From: Mesorhizobium sp. WSM2240
GTDB taxonomy: Bacteria > Pseudomonadota > Alphaproteobacteria > Rhizobiales > Rhizobiaceae
Length of the DNA stretch: 64,000 nucleotides
NCBI RefSeq assembly: GCF_040438645.1
Contig: NZ_CP159253.1
Coordinates: 620,001-684,000, forward strand
Reading direction: 5' to 3'
Part shown: in pieces, positions 27,229-36,292 of the stretch
Layout of the letters: every line of letters starts with the position of its first letter
Position numbering within the stretch: position 1 is the first letter of the stretch
The notes under the pieces: model-generated
Databases searched by the model: none
What the model saw: the letters and a program-made list of their open reading frames with translations, nothing else
What the model was told of the DNA's origin: nothing
Program-made: the position numbers and the translations under genes

Positions 27229-27824
27229 TCTTAGGATTCCTACTGGATGCACGTATGCGACTAGCTTGCGAGAGCAGAAGTCGGTGTCGATTTGGCGGAA
27301 ATCACCCTGCGCGGGTTATCACGCGACCGGAGGGCCCTTGCCAAAAATCCGGCTACGACACTCCGGGGGTATGCCTTTGAGAGTGGGCAGCTGTTGACTT
27401 GATGTGCCAGTTGCGGAACTCGCAACGCAGCGTTCGCAGGGAGACAAAGATCTTGCCCGCCGCCGTCAACCTCCACAGACTGCCGGCTCTCCGTCGGGGC
27501 GAAACAGACGCAACTGCTTTCCGTTTTGGCATAGCGGATCGGGAGGTCGGCCGAACGAACCGACACTGTTTTTTGCTGGCCTTGAAGGAAGAGGTCGCTC
27601 ATGCTTACACGTGGCGCATACAGAGCAGCTATTGCGGCGACAAGCACGCAAAGAACGCGTAGTGCTGGCCCTCGCAGCAAAGCTGTCAGCGGGCCTTTTG
27701 ATGCGACACTTACTTCAGCACTCGTGCTCTCGCTGCTGCAACGACCAACCCATCGGACGGACGCCAATCCTGCGATTCTATTCGGACCTAAAAAAGGTTA
27801 CAAGTCGGGTTCTGACTTTCGCTG
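27229..27824. other. Decayed stretch, no supported gene
   Basis: About 600 bases. A minus-strand frame (27261-27767) holds one hydrophobic segment (RVLCVLVAAIAALYAP) and could be a degraded membrane or cytochrome gene following the broken oxidoreductase gene. I cannot assign it. Confidence 0.3.
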
Positions 27825-28186
27825 GCTTTGGTAATGGCATGCCCTGGCAGTTGCCGCATTGCGCCCCATCGCGCTTGATCCACGCAGCATGGACAGCCGC
27901 GCCGACACGGTCGTGGTCATCGGCTTTCTTCTCAATCGTGGTGATCTTCCCGCCTTCAACGGCAGAAAGCCCGCGGCGTGCTGCACGAGCAGGTGGCCTC
28001 GCTATCCAGATGCACCGTGCAGGCGCCACAGAGCGCCGCGCCACAGCCGAATTTGGTGCCGCTTATTCCGAGCGTATCGCGCAGGACCAAAAGAATCGGA
28101 GCTTCGGGGTCCACGTCAATCTCGTGCTCTCGACCGTTGATATTCGGTGAGATCGTGCCTGGTAAGTTCCCCTGCCTTGTTTCCAC
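27825..28186 (-). pseudogene. 2Fe-2S subunit of a xanthine-oxidase-family oxidoreductase (IorA-like), truncated
   Basis: The N-terminal ferredoxin domain is clear: [20 protein letters not shown], then [21 protein letters not shown] with the four plant-type [2Fe-2S] cysteines, at 28186 to ~28010. The frame then breaks and continues in another frame as [15 protein letters not shown], then AWIKRDGAQCGNCQGM, the start of the second [2Fe-2S] domain, where homology ends. This is the small subunit of isoquinoline/aldehyde-type molybdenum hydroxylases. No large molybdenum subunit follows. It has one frameshift and a lost C terminus, so it is not functional. Confidence 0.7.
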
Positions 28187-28416
28187 CCAAACAGGCTGCG
28201 AGCTGCCTGGAGCTTCTCGGCCGCCTGAGACGCTGGTGATATGGTGGCTGGCGCTAACCGTAGCTCGCCAGGCAATCCCGGGTCAGCCAGATCGATTTGC
28301 ATGGCCTTGGAAAGGTGGCTTGTGAATGCACCCCAGTCGGGCATGAGATTATGTGCTGATTCTGCGCAATTGCGGGCACTCGGCGATATGCCGCCGCTCT
28401 CATTGATCTTGGAGAG

Positions 28417-28730
28417 GTGAACGCGAAGATGATCTCGCTGCGCGAACGCGAGCAGCTGCTGCAAAAGCGCCTCGAAGAGGCTAGGGCAAAAGCCGACCAG
28501 GCCCGGCAGTCACGTGAGGAGGCATACACGCGGCACGTAAGGCATGGCCCGAGGTTAGCAAATTCGAGGATCTCGTTCGGGCCCTGCGCACCAACACCCT
28601 GGAGGAGAAGCGCGCAGCGGATTTGGAATTCGATGATTTCGCCCAAGGGCGGAACAGTTTGGGCAGGGAGCAAGACGATAATCTGTCGGAGAACCTGCAT
28701 CGGATGTGGAGCGGCCATTCGTTTTCATGA
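28417..28730 (+). pseudogene. Coiled-coil protein remnant, possibly T3SS YscO-like
   Basis: Two frames joined at about 28540 give a ~104-residue helical protein: ISLREREQLLQKRLEEARAK and QARQSREEAYTRHV, then, in the third frame, AWPEVSKFEDLVRALRTN and LEEKRAADLEFDDF, ending MWSGHSFS at TGA 28728-28730. A long charged coiled coil of this size resembles the YscO-type stalk proteins of type III secretion systems, but I cannot confirm this. Another short open stretch (28260-28405) runs up to it. One indel breaks the frame. It precedes the repeat-protein gene at 29038 on the same strand. Confidence 0.4.
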
Positions 28731-29037
28731 ATGGCATATACAGAATTCAGATCCAGAATCTTCGATGCCTCGAATCAGCCGAAACAGTGCAGGCGCAGTT
28801 GCACTGCAGCAAGATCTCGGCCGTGGCAGTACCAACATCCACACCGCTGACCCAGCAGGTAAGATTCATCCTCCCTCGCACGGAAAGGCTCAGATCAATG
28901 TTGATCATAAAAGTGGAACGCCGTTTGCTGGAGTGATCTTGGATGAGACGATCCGACACATGGGGCTTTTCGCCCACCACAAACCACAGGTTCGCGCCCG
29001 ATGGGTCATAATGCTAGTCGCTCCGAAGAGGTGAATC

Positions 29038-30963
29038 ATGAGGGACATTGACGTGCGTGGTAAGGCGCCCATGCCGATATTAAGCGCCTTCGAAAGTGAT
29101 GTTACGGACGATTGTCCAGCCGGGCCGGTTGTTGGCGTGGAAGGACCCGGCCAATCATCCTGTCCTGTGGTGGAGCAGACGCACTCTGAGCCTCAAGCGT
29201 CAAGCATTTCCTCCTCTCTCGCCAGGCAGCACACCAGCAGTGTCCTTCCTCCACCATTGGAGCTACTCGCTGACGTTGCCGACAGGCTCAGCCCGATCGA
29301 TCTGCTGAGCCTGCGGCAGCCGCCTCATCATGTGCATGATGCCGCCCAGCAATCGTTTGAAGCAAGGCGCGCGAGGGCTATCCAGGTTCGGACCATCTGG
29401 AACGGGTTGATCCGATACGACCTCGACGATCCCTTTGCCGCGCTGATGGATCGCGTCGTGATCCAGTCACTCGCGCCGAATTTCGATTGCCTCACCAGAG
29501 CACAGCAGGGCTACCTCGTCGCGTTTGTCGAGAGGCTTGCGCCGCAGGAGCGCAACTCGGTCCTGGAGGATATCGGAGCGGACTTCACAGGACTTGCGCC
29601 CGAGCTCCAGCAGCGTCTTGTTGCGCTGGTCGAGGGATTGGAGGACGCCGAGCATCGCGGCTTGGCCATGGAGGGCCTGGGAGCCGGCGTAGCAAGGGCT
29701 GCACCCGAGCTCCAGGAGCGTCTCGTCGCCATCGCCGAGGGACTTGATGACCTCGATCGCGCTTCGGCCCTATGGGGCCTCGGAGCGAACTTGGCAGGGC
29801 TTGCGCCCGAGCTCCAGCGGCGTCTCATCGCTCTCGCCGAGGGAGTTGAGGGAGCCGAGGGTCGCGTCTTGGTCCTACGAGGCCTTAGAGTAGCAGGGGT
29901 TGCTCCCGAGCTCCAGGAACGTCTCTTCGTCCTCGCCGACAGCATTGACGAGCCCCAGTATCGCGCCTGGGCGCTTGAGGCGTTCGGTGCGGGCGTGGCG
30001 AGGCTTGCGCCCGCCCTTCAGCACCGTCTTGTCCTCCTCGCTGAGGGCCTCGTACGGCAAGCAGATCGCGCTTCGGTCCTGAGGAGTCTCGGAGTGGGCG
30101 TGGGAGGGCTTGAGCCGGACCTCCAACGGCGTCTCCTGGCGATTGCGGAGGGACTCCGTTGGAGCGCAGATCGCGCCGCAGCTCTCGAGGCCTTCGGAGC
30201 CGGTGTGGCAAGGCTTGCCCCCGAGCTCCAGTGGCGTCTCGTCACCCTCGCCGAGGGGCTCGTATTGCGCACAGCCCGCATCTCGGCCCTGAGGGGCCTC
30301 GGAGCCGGCGTGGCAGGACTCGAGCGCGGGCTCCAACGGCGTCTCGTCGCCATTGCCGAGGGGCTCGTAGCGCCCGCAGATCGCGCCTCGGCTCTGGAGG
30401 GCCTCGGAGCGAACTTGGCTGGGTTTGCGCCCGAGCTCCAGGAGCATCTTGTCGCCCTCGCCGCGCGGCTCCCGCCGGTACATCGCGCCGCGGCACTGAG
30501 GGGCATCGGAGCCGGCGTAGCAGCGCTCGCGCCGGAGCTCCAGGAGCGTCTCCTCGACCTCGCCGAGCGGCTTGATCAGTCCGCAGATCGCGCCTCGGCC
30601 CTGGAGGGCCTAGCAGCCGGCGTGGCTGAGCTTGCGCCCGAGCTCCAGGAGCGTCTCGTCGCCATCGCCGAGCGGGTTGACCAGTCCGCAGATCGCACCT
30701 CGGCGCTGGAGGGCCTCGGAGCGGGCGTGGCAGGGTTTTCCGCCGAGCTCCAGGAGCGTGTCGTCGCACTTGCCGAGGGGCTCGCCGAGCCTGCAGATCG
30801 CGTTTCGGCTCTTCGAGCCCTCCGGACAGGCAACGCAGGGTTTTCGCCCGAGCTACAACGGCGCATAGTTGCCCTTGCGAACGGGTTTGCCGAGCCGGCA
30901 CATCGGGCGCGCGCCCTGGCAGGCCTTTTGCTGGGTCTGCCGCAAACTCTGAGTAGGCCGTGA
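29038..30963 (+). CDS. Repeat protein with F-box-like N terminus, candidate type III effector
   Basis: A 641-residue protein. Residues 1-65 are polar and Ser/Gln-rich. At about 70-95 lies LPPPLELLADVADRLSPIDLLSLRQ, which fits the F-box pattern (LPxELLxxIxxxLxPxDLLxLR). From about 145 to the end there are ~14 copies of a 35-residue repeat of the form LAPELQERLVALAEGL, then ADRASALEGLGAGVAG after a short linker. These are helical, leucine-rich repeats, unlike the LRRs of Ralstonia GALA effectors but with the same overall F-box plus repeat plan. An F-box protein delivered into plant cells would recruit SKP1 and direct ubiquitination of the protein bound by the repeats. The start at 29038 has GAAGAGG before it. 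No clear tts box was seen. It lies next to mobile elements. Confidence 0.6.
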   Translation: MRDIDVRGKAPMPILSAFESDVTDDCPAGPVVGVEGPGQSSCPVVEQTHSEPQASSISSSLARQHTSSVLPPPLELLADVADRLSPIDLLSLRQPPHHVHDAAQQSFEARRARAIQVRTIWNGLIRYDLDDPFAALMDRVVIQSLAPNFDCLTRAQQGYLVAFVERLAPQERNSVLEDIGADFTGLAPELQQRLVALVEGLEDAEHRGLAMEGLGAGVARAAPELQERLVAIAEGLDDLDRASALWGLGANLAGLAPELQRRLIALAEGVEGAEGRVLVLRGLRVAGVAPELQERLFVLADSIDEPQYRAWALEAFGAGVARLAPALQHRLVLLAEGLVRQADRASVLRSLGVGVGGLEPDLQRRLLAIAEGLRWSADRAAALEAFGAGVARLAPELQWRLVTLAEGLVLRTARISALRGLGAGVAGLERGLQRRLVAIAEGLVAPADRASALEGLGANLAGFAPELQEHLVALAARLPPVHRAAALRGIGAGVAALAPELQERLLDLAERLDQSADRASALEGLAAGVAELAPELQERLVAIAERVDQSADRTSALEGLGAGVAGFSAELQERVVALAEGLAEPADRVSALRALRTGNAGFSPELQRRIVALANGFAEPAHRARALAGLLLGLPQTLSRP

Positions 30964-30989
30964 ACTGGGATTCTTAACCGTCTATCAAG

Positions 30990-31184
30990 CAGCGAAGACT
31001 TCTTGCTTGCTCGGCAAGGGTTTCGATCGGCTCGTAGATGATCAACAGTTTCGGCCGCGACAGGGTTGTCAGCTTTTTCTAGCGAACGTCGTGAGGGCCT
31101 TGAAGGGCCATTCCATACTGCGGTCCTCCGATCGACTTGTTCTCGCCAGCTTGCCAACTGGATCTGCCGAGGGCGCATCTTCAT
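30990..31184 (-). pseudogene. Possible N-terminal remnant of the intron-encoded reverse transcriptase
   Basis: A minus-strand frame with GAGGTGAAG upstream reads MKMRPRQIQLASWREQVD, then RRSLEKADNPVAAETVDHL, about 65 residues before it runs into the repeat-protein gene. Position (just after the ribozyme core, where intron ORFs start) and basic composition fit the N terminus of a group II intron maturase. The reverse transcriptase motifs themselves are absent, so this is an inference from position. Confidence 0.35.
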
Positions 31185-31694
31185 TTCGCTGATTATCAAA
31201 GGTCTTCACCTCATTTGGTCAGGTAATTCGCACTCCAAGCAGATTGAACTGTTCCCCTTCGCCATGTGGCAGGCTTTCCCTGCCGCGGACTACTACGGGA
31301 ACTCCGCCAGCATGATGGACATCAGGGTCAACTCCCTTGCGACGCGGAACATCGTGGGCATTCCATCATGCCTTCCCTCGTTCATATGCTGGACATTCCA
31401 CGCACTGGGGAGGTTGCCGGTCGCAGTCCTTGTCCTTGCGTCCCGCAAGTCGATGCCGCTGCCATGGTCTGGCTGTGTTCTTCCCATGGCTCCCTGCAGG
31501 CGACCTACATGTACGCCCACATTCGGATGCCGCCGACATACGTCTCCGGCGACCTCATCAGCATTTCGCCTGTTAAGCCGTGTAGGCGAAGGCGACATTT
31601 CAGCCCTCGGATGCGGATTAACCGTAAGCGCTCATTTCCCGGCACGTTGACGGCCCTTGCAACAACTGATCGCTTCCGGACGGACGCGTCGGGG

Positions 31695-33266
31695 TCAGGC
31701 TGCGGCGGCTTTGGCGAAGTTGAAGGGCAGGAGATCGTCGATAGCTGCGTTCTGGGGGCGCTGAGGCAGTTCGGCGAGGACGTGGCGCAGCCACGCCAAC
31801 GGTTCGACGCCACAGGCGCGGCAGGTCAGCACCAAGCTGTAGACGATGGCGCTGGCCCTGGCTCCGTCGACGGTATCGCTGAACAGCCAACTTTTCCGGC
31901 CAGTGGCAAAAATCCTGATGTCGCGCTCCAGGAGATTATTGTCGATCGGCATGCTGCCGTCCCCGGTGTAGCGCGTCAGGTAGTCCCACTGGTTCAGTGT
32001 GTAGGACACGGCATCACCGAGCTTGCTGTCCGGCAAGACCTTCGGGGCGATTTGGTCGAGCCATAGCTTGAGAGCATTGAGGATGGGGACACTATGTTGC
32101 TGGCGGAAGCGGCGAATGCAGCCGGCCTGCGTTTCACCCTTGTCCGGTTTTTCGTTCCGCGCCTGCCGTTCAACCCGATAGAGCTGTTCGAAGAACCGGA
32201 GCGCCTGTTCCGGCGGCCCGCCACCCTTCTTTCTCGCTTTGAGTGCGTCGACGAAGCGCCGCCTGGAATAGGCCATGCATCCGAGATGGGTTGTCCCCGC
32301 CAGCGTGCGCCAGGCGGTGTAGCCATCACTCATCAATACCCCTCGGTAATCGCCGAGGAAGGCCTGCGGGTGTATCTGGCCGCGGCCCGGCTGATAATCG
32401 AGCAGCACGATCGGCTCGTCACTGTCCTCGCCGCTCCGGTAGGCCCACATATACGATATGTCGGTGGCCGGCCTGTCCTTTTCCTTCAGCACCTGGACCG
32501 TCGTCTCGTCACCATGGATGAGGGGCTGCGATCTGAGCCGCAGCTTCAGCGCGTCATAGATGCGGGAGAGATGTTTTTCGCTCGAGCCGATCACCCAGTG
32601 GCCCAGAGCGCCTCGGCTGACAGCAACGCCGGCACGCTCGAATGCCTGCGCCAGACGGTAGAGCGGTGTTCCGTCGACATACTTATGAACGAGCGCAAAG
32701 GCCAGCGTCGAGGCCGTAGCGATGCTGCCCGGCAAGGGTTGTGCGGGCATCGGCGCGATCACGACCGGCGTGTTGATCCCGGTGCGGTCGCAATGACGGC
32801 ACGCATATTTGAACCGCACGTTCTGCAGAACCTTCGCCTTCACCTCGATATGAAGTTGCTCGGTAACGGTCTCGCCCATGCGATGCATCTGGTGACGGCA
32901 GCAAGGACAAGCCTTCTGATCTTCGGGCAGGTCATACTCGACACGCTCGCGCGGCAGGTTTTCCGGCAAGGCCTTGCGGCCGCGTTTCTTTCCTGTCGCC
33001 CCTTCACTCGCTGGCAAGCCCGTGTCCGGCAGGACAACGACATCGCCATCTTCGCTGTCGGCGTCGTCCTCATCCGCGGCCTGTTCGGCTTCATTGAAGA
33101 GGCGATCGATGCGCTTTTCGCTCTTCGGCGCAAAACGATGCAGCCGTGCAAGCGCCAGCTCTTCCTCGAGTTTGACGACCCGTTCGGAGAGCTGGCGGTT
33201 CTGCGCCTGCAGCGCAGCAATGCGCGCCGTCAACTCTTCGACAGTCGGTTCGCCGGGTCGATTCAT
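31695..33266 (-). CDS. tnpC: IS66 transposase TnpC
   Basis: A 523-residue transposase. The N terminus is a leucine-zipper-like coiled coil (AALQAQNRQLSERVVKLEEE). A zinc-finger-like region follows (CPCCRHQMHRMGE; YACRHCDRTG), then the catalytic core: PLIHGDETTVQVL with the first Asp, VLLDYQPGRGQIHPQAFL, GVLMSDGYTAW with the second Asp, and PIDNNLLERDIRIFATGRKS with the Glu, ending in the family's C-terminal LAWLRHVLAELP. All motifs are present and the gene appears functional. Confidence 0.95.
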   Translation of the reverse strand: MNRPGEPTVEELTARIAALQAQNRQLSERVVKLEEELALARLHRFAPKSEKRIDRLFNEAEQAADEDDADSEDGDVVVLPDTGLPASEGATGKKRGRKALPENLPRERVEYDLPEDQKACPCCRHQMHRMGETVTEQLHIEVKAKVLQNVRFKYACRHCDRTGINTPVVIAPMPAQPLPGSIATASTLAFALVHKYVDGTPLYRLAQAFERAGVAVSRGALGHWVIGSSEKHLSRIYDALKLRLRSQPLIHGDETTVQVLKEKDRPATDISYMWAYRSGEDSDEPIVLLDYQPGRGQIHPQAFLGDYRGVLMSDGYTAWRTLAGTTHLGCMAYSRRRFVDALKARKKGGGPPEQALRFFEQLYRVERQARNEKPDKGETQAGCIRRFRQQHSVPILNALKLWLDQIAPKVLPDSKLGDAVSYTLNQWDYLTRYTGDGSMPIDNNLLERDIRIFATGRKSWLFSDTVDGARASAIVYSLVLTCRACGVEPLAWLRHVLAELPQRPQNAAIDDLLPFNFAKAAAA

Positions 33267-33320
33267 CAGATTCTTGAATCGAAAGCATACCGCCGCGTCA
33301 ACCGCTCAATTCGGGAGCCG

Positions 33321-33674
33321 TCAGCCTGCGACCTGATATTGCCGCACCGGATGGCGGACCATCGCATCAATATCGATGCCGTCGAGGATCCAATGCAATT
33401 GCTCGGTCGTAAGCATGACCACCGTTGCCTCGCGCCGCGGCCATCGGAACTTGTCCTCGGTCAGCCGCTTCAGGACCAGCACAAAGCCAGATCGGTCGAA
33501 GAACAGGAGCTTGATCCGGTCGCGACGGCGATTGCAGAACGCAAAAACCGCCGCAGCAAACGGATCGAGCGCCATCGTCTCCTGGACCAAAACCGCAAGG
33601 CTGTTGATGCCGGCCCGGAAGTCGATCGGCTCGCGGTGCAGGTAGACTTGGAGATCAGCGCCCAATCTGAACAT
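33321..33674 (-). CDS. tnpB: IS66 accessory protein TnpB
   Basis: A 117-residue protein of the IS66 Orf2 family: LGADLQVYLHREPIDFRAGI, NSLAVLVQETMALDPFAAAV, FAFCNRRRDRIKLLFFDRSG and GFVLVLKRLTEDKFRWP. It is required with TnpA and TnpC for transposition. It overlaps the end of tnpA by 20 bases and is separated from tnpC by 54 bases. Confidence 0.95.
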   Translation of the reverse strand: MFRLGADLQVYLHREPIDFRAGINSLAVLVQETMALDPFAAAVFAFCNRRRDRIKLLFFDRSGFVLVLKRLTEDKFRWPRREATVVMLTTEQLHWILDGIDIDAMVRHPVRQYQVAG

Positions 33675-34170
33675 GACCCAGTGCTCCGATGGTCGCCGTC
33701 AATGCATCCACATCACCGCATTCCAGCGTCAACTTCACGCCGTTCGGCAATGACGCGCTCACCTTAGCCGGAGAGAAAAAAGGCGTAGTCCTTTTCGAGG
33801 CCGACCCACGCACTTCATCACAGGTCGCCGGCATACTACTCTGTCGCGACAAGGCCCGATCGCCAGCGCTTTCAATCTGAACCGCGATGAACGCCGGTGG
33901 TGACGGCGGCGGGAGGGACTGGATCTCCGCGCGCTTCTTTATCCATTTCCGAAGAAGGTTCGCATTGACCCCATGTTCGAGCGCAAGCCTCGATACCGAC
34001 ACGCCAGGCTCAAGGCAGGCCGCGACAAGAAGGTCCTTCGATGCCGGATCATATCGGCGCCGTCCGTTCCGGCCGACAAGCCTCACCCGCAGTTTCTGCT
34101 CATCTTCTTCCATCGCTTGGTGTCCACCTATTTTGGTGGACACCTCATGCATCAGAGCACTCAACAGCAA
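33655..34170 (-). CDS. tnpA: IS66 protein TnpA (HTH)
   Basis: Up to 171 residues; the core starts near MEEDEQKLRVRLVGRNGRRR and contains a helix-turn-helix, ASKDLLVAACLEPGVSVSRL with LALEHGVNANLLRKWIKKR, characteristic of IS66 Orf1. The first ~19 residues in this call (from 34170) may not be translated; an ATG at about 34113 is an alternative start. It is the first gene of the element, next to the right inverted repeat. Confidence 0.9.
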   Translation of the reverse strand: MLLSALMHEVSTKIGGHQAMEEDEQKLRVRLVGRNGRRRYDPASKDLLVAACLEPGVSVSRLALEHGVNANLLRKWIKKRAEIQSLPPPSPPAFIAVQIESAGDRALSRQSSMPATCDEVRGSASKRTTPFFSPAKVSASLPNGVKLTLECGDVDALTATIGALGHVQIGR

Positions 34171-34432
34171 CAGGTGCGGGGAAATTCGCGTTTACGATTA
34201 ACCGGTTCGTGTTCCTCAACCTTCCAGTGCTACAGCCTCGGGAACCATCTCGGCGTAACGGCTTCGCCTCAATTCCCTTTACCTGCGGGCTACGTCACCC
34301 TGCCAGTTGACGACAGGTCACCGCCGCTTGGGCTCATGCCCCCTCACAGCAGGGAGCAGGGCATTCTTCAAATCCTCCTTTCTCAATGCATTCCAGTCAT
34401 ATGCACCCCGGACCATCCGGGACGAGGCGCAC

Positions 34433-34853
34433 CGTAAGTGAAGTCGGAGAGCCAGAGCATGTTCGGCCTCGGCGCATGGAACTGGCGATTGACATGGTCC
34501 CGAGGACATGGTGCCGCCTTGTCGCTAACTGTGGTGCGGATCGGCTTGCCGCGGATGATGCCTTCGAGGCCCATGGCCTTCATCAGGCGGGCAACCGTGC
34601 AGCGGGCGACATCGAAGCCCTCGCGCTGCAACTGCCGCCAGACCTTGCGAACGCCGTAGACGCGAAAGTTCGCCTCGAACACGCGTCGGACCTCATCCTT
34701 CAAAGCCTCATCCCGCTTTGCCCGAGCCGACAGCCGGGAGGGATCGATACGCTTGGCGACATGGTCTTGGTAGGTCGACGGGGCGATCGGCAATACCTTG
34801 CAGATCGGCTCGACCCCATGCGCCTCGCGGTGATCATCGATGAACGCGATCAT
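34433..34853 (-). pseudogene. IS3-family transposase OrfB, interrupted by the group II intron
   Basis: Begins [20 protein letters not shown], with ATGA overlap to the OrfA stop, as usual for IS3 frameshifting pairs. It continues with ALKDEVRRVFEANFRVYGVR, KVWRQLQREGFDVARCTVAR and PRPNMLWLSDFTY. The intron enters after the codon for Tyr in DFTY, where family members continue DFTYV. The second half, including the Asp and Glu of the DDE site, is not present downstream because the intron is 3' truncated. Confidence 0.85.
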
Positions 34854-35155
34854 GGCTTGAACCGGCGGTCGAGCTCCGCCTGGGCAAAATACGCGCTCGC
34901 CTTGCGCAGGATCTCGTTGGCCTGCCGAAGCTCGCGGTTCTCGCGTTCCAAAGCCTTCAGCTTCGTCGCCACATCCGTAGGCACACCGGCAAGCACGCCG
35001 CTGTCGCGCTCGGCCTTCTTCACCCACTCATGCAGCGTCTGCGCCGTGCAGCCGATCTTGGCGGCGATGGACGAAACCGCCGCCCACCGCGAGGCATGCT
35101 CGCCTTCGTGATCCAGAACCAGCCGAACCGCGCGGGTTCGGACCTCGGGAGAGAA
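34850..35155 (-). pseudogene. IS3-family transposase OrfA, start lost
   Basis: About 100 residues: [20 protein letters not shown], then [20 protein letters not shown] with the HTH ending [10 protein letters not shown], and a leucine-zipper-like tail [20 protein letters not shown]. It ends [12 protein letters not shown] at the overlap with OrfB. The normal start codon is not found; the frame runs on into virD4 DNA at about 35156, so the end of the element is either truncated or very close. Confidence 0.8.
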
Positions 35156-36261
35156 ATGAAGCGCCGGCCGATCTCGATCTATCTCGCACCGAATATCACC
35201 AACATTACTCTGTTGCGCCCTCTCCTGACGCTGTTCGTGCAACAGACTATGGACATACTGACGCTTGAGCACGATCCCAATTCCCTGCCCGTCTATTTCC
35301 TTCTCGACGAGTTTCGCCAGCTCAAGAGGATGGACGAAATCATGACGAAGCTGCCCTACGTGGCCGGCTACAAAATCAAACTCGCCTTCATCATCCAGGA
35401 CCTCAAAAATCTCGATGAAATCGATGGCGAAACGTCGCGTCATTCGCTCCTTGGAAATTGCGGCTATCAGCTCGTCCTTGGTGCGAATGATCAGGCGACG
35501 GCGGAATATGCGTCGCGTGCCCTTGGTAAGGCACCATCCGCTATCAATCGGAATCGCGCACTATCGAGCTAGTCGGCCTGCCTCGCCGCACGAAAGTCGA
35601 GCAGATTCGCGAACGGGATCTAATGATGCCGCAGGAAATCCGGCAGATGCCGGAAAGAAAGATGATCCTGCTCGTCGAAGGCCAACGGCCCATTTTCGGC
35701 GACAAGCGACGGTTTTTTGAAACGCAGCCGTTCAAATCGGCTGAAGCATTTTCGCAGGCCCATACGCCGGAAGTCCCGCAGATCGAATATTTGCCGGTCA
35801 AGCCAGTGCCGGCCACGACACCGGAATATGCCCGCGCCGGCCATGCTCATGAAGAGGCGAACATTCCAGCTATAGCGGCGGGGGAAGTGAAACCAGCGGC
35901 GCCCGCGTCTGTCGCATCGGCCGCGAACGTGCACGAGAAAGAACCGGAAGCGAAAGCATCGTCGCCGTCCGCAAGTAGCCGCACCGTTAACCCTATGGCG
36001 CTGCGCTCGAAACCAAAGTCGGTAAAGAGAGCTTCCCGCGCGGACATTGAAAGCTCGAAACAGGACGTCGCGGCGATCGAGAACAAGATCAAATCAGTCG
36101 AGGAGGCCCTGAAGCCTAGCGCGGAGCGACTGAAGGAATCAGTGGCGCGGAAGGTCGAAAAGCTTGGCGACAAATCTCCGACGAAACGCCGAAATCATCT
36201 TGATATCTTTTCGGCAACGGTCGCCGATCCGATCGACATTGGCCTGACGACTGAAGTCTGA
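35156..36261 (+). pseudogene. virD4: VirD4/TraG coupling protein, 5' truncated and frameshifted
   Basis: The C-terminal part of a type IV secretion coupling ATPase: [40 protein letters not shown] (the Walker B-like DEF) and [18 protein letters not shown], then [20 protein letters not shown]. At about 35529 one base is missing, and the protein continues in another frame as [20 protein letters not shown], then RQMPERKMILLVEGQRPIFG. A long variable tail follows to TGA 36261. The N-terminal membrane anchor and Walker A are gone, replaced by the IS3 remnant. VirD4 would deliver substrates to a VirB channel; no virB genes are in this window. Confidence 0.88.
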
Positions 36262-36267
36262 ATAGCA

Positions 36268-36292
36268 AGAGGGCCGCTATCAGCCGCCCTCT
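36268..36292 (+). terminator. Hairpin after virD4
   Basis: AGAGGGCCGC, loop TATCA, GCCGCCCTCT: a 10-bp GC-rich stem with one mismatch, six bases after the virD4 stop. Only a short pyrimidine tract (CTCTCATTC) follows, so if it terminates transcription it does so without a strong T-run. Confidence 0.5.

Larger units (their letters stand above)
31624..34195 (-). mobile_element. Complete IS66-family element
   Basis: A 2572-bp element with inverted repeats GTAAGCGCTCATTTCCCGGC (left) and GTAAACGCGAATTTCCCCGC (right, other strand), flanked by a perfect 8-bp duplication GATTAACC (31616-31623 and 34196-34203). It holds the three standard IS66 genes, all on the minus strand. It sits inside the group II intron, whose sequence is continuous across the duplication. 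Confidence 0.93.
30990..34432 (-). mobile_element. Group II intron (5' ribozyme part), interrupted by IS66 and 3' truncated
   Basis: On the minus strand, from 34432 downward, the sequence starts GTGCGCCTCGTCC, the GUGYG 5' end of group II introns, exactly inside an IS3 transposase reading frame. After skipping the IS66 element (31624-34195) and one copy of its target duplication, the RNA continues to a block near 31230-31310 that reads AGTTCCCGTAGTAGTCCG and later CACATGGCGAAGGGGAACAG. I recall near-identical wording in the Lactococcus Ll.LtrB intron (GTAGTAGTCTGAG, ACATGGCAAAGGGGTACAG). A possible start of the intron-encoded protein follows at 31184. The 3' part of that gene and domains V/VI are missing. 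Confidence 0.7.

Noticed and set aside
29467..30901. Long minus-strand open frames opposite the repeat protein
   Set aside because: Antisense shadows of a GC-rich repeat gene; Ser/Arg-rich with no domain or start signal.
31066..31100. A tts-box-like sequence (GTCAGCTTTTTCTAGCG...)
   Set aside because: It lies downstream of the repeat-protein gene, inside what reads as the start of the group II intron protein on the other strand, and no effector gene follows it.
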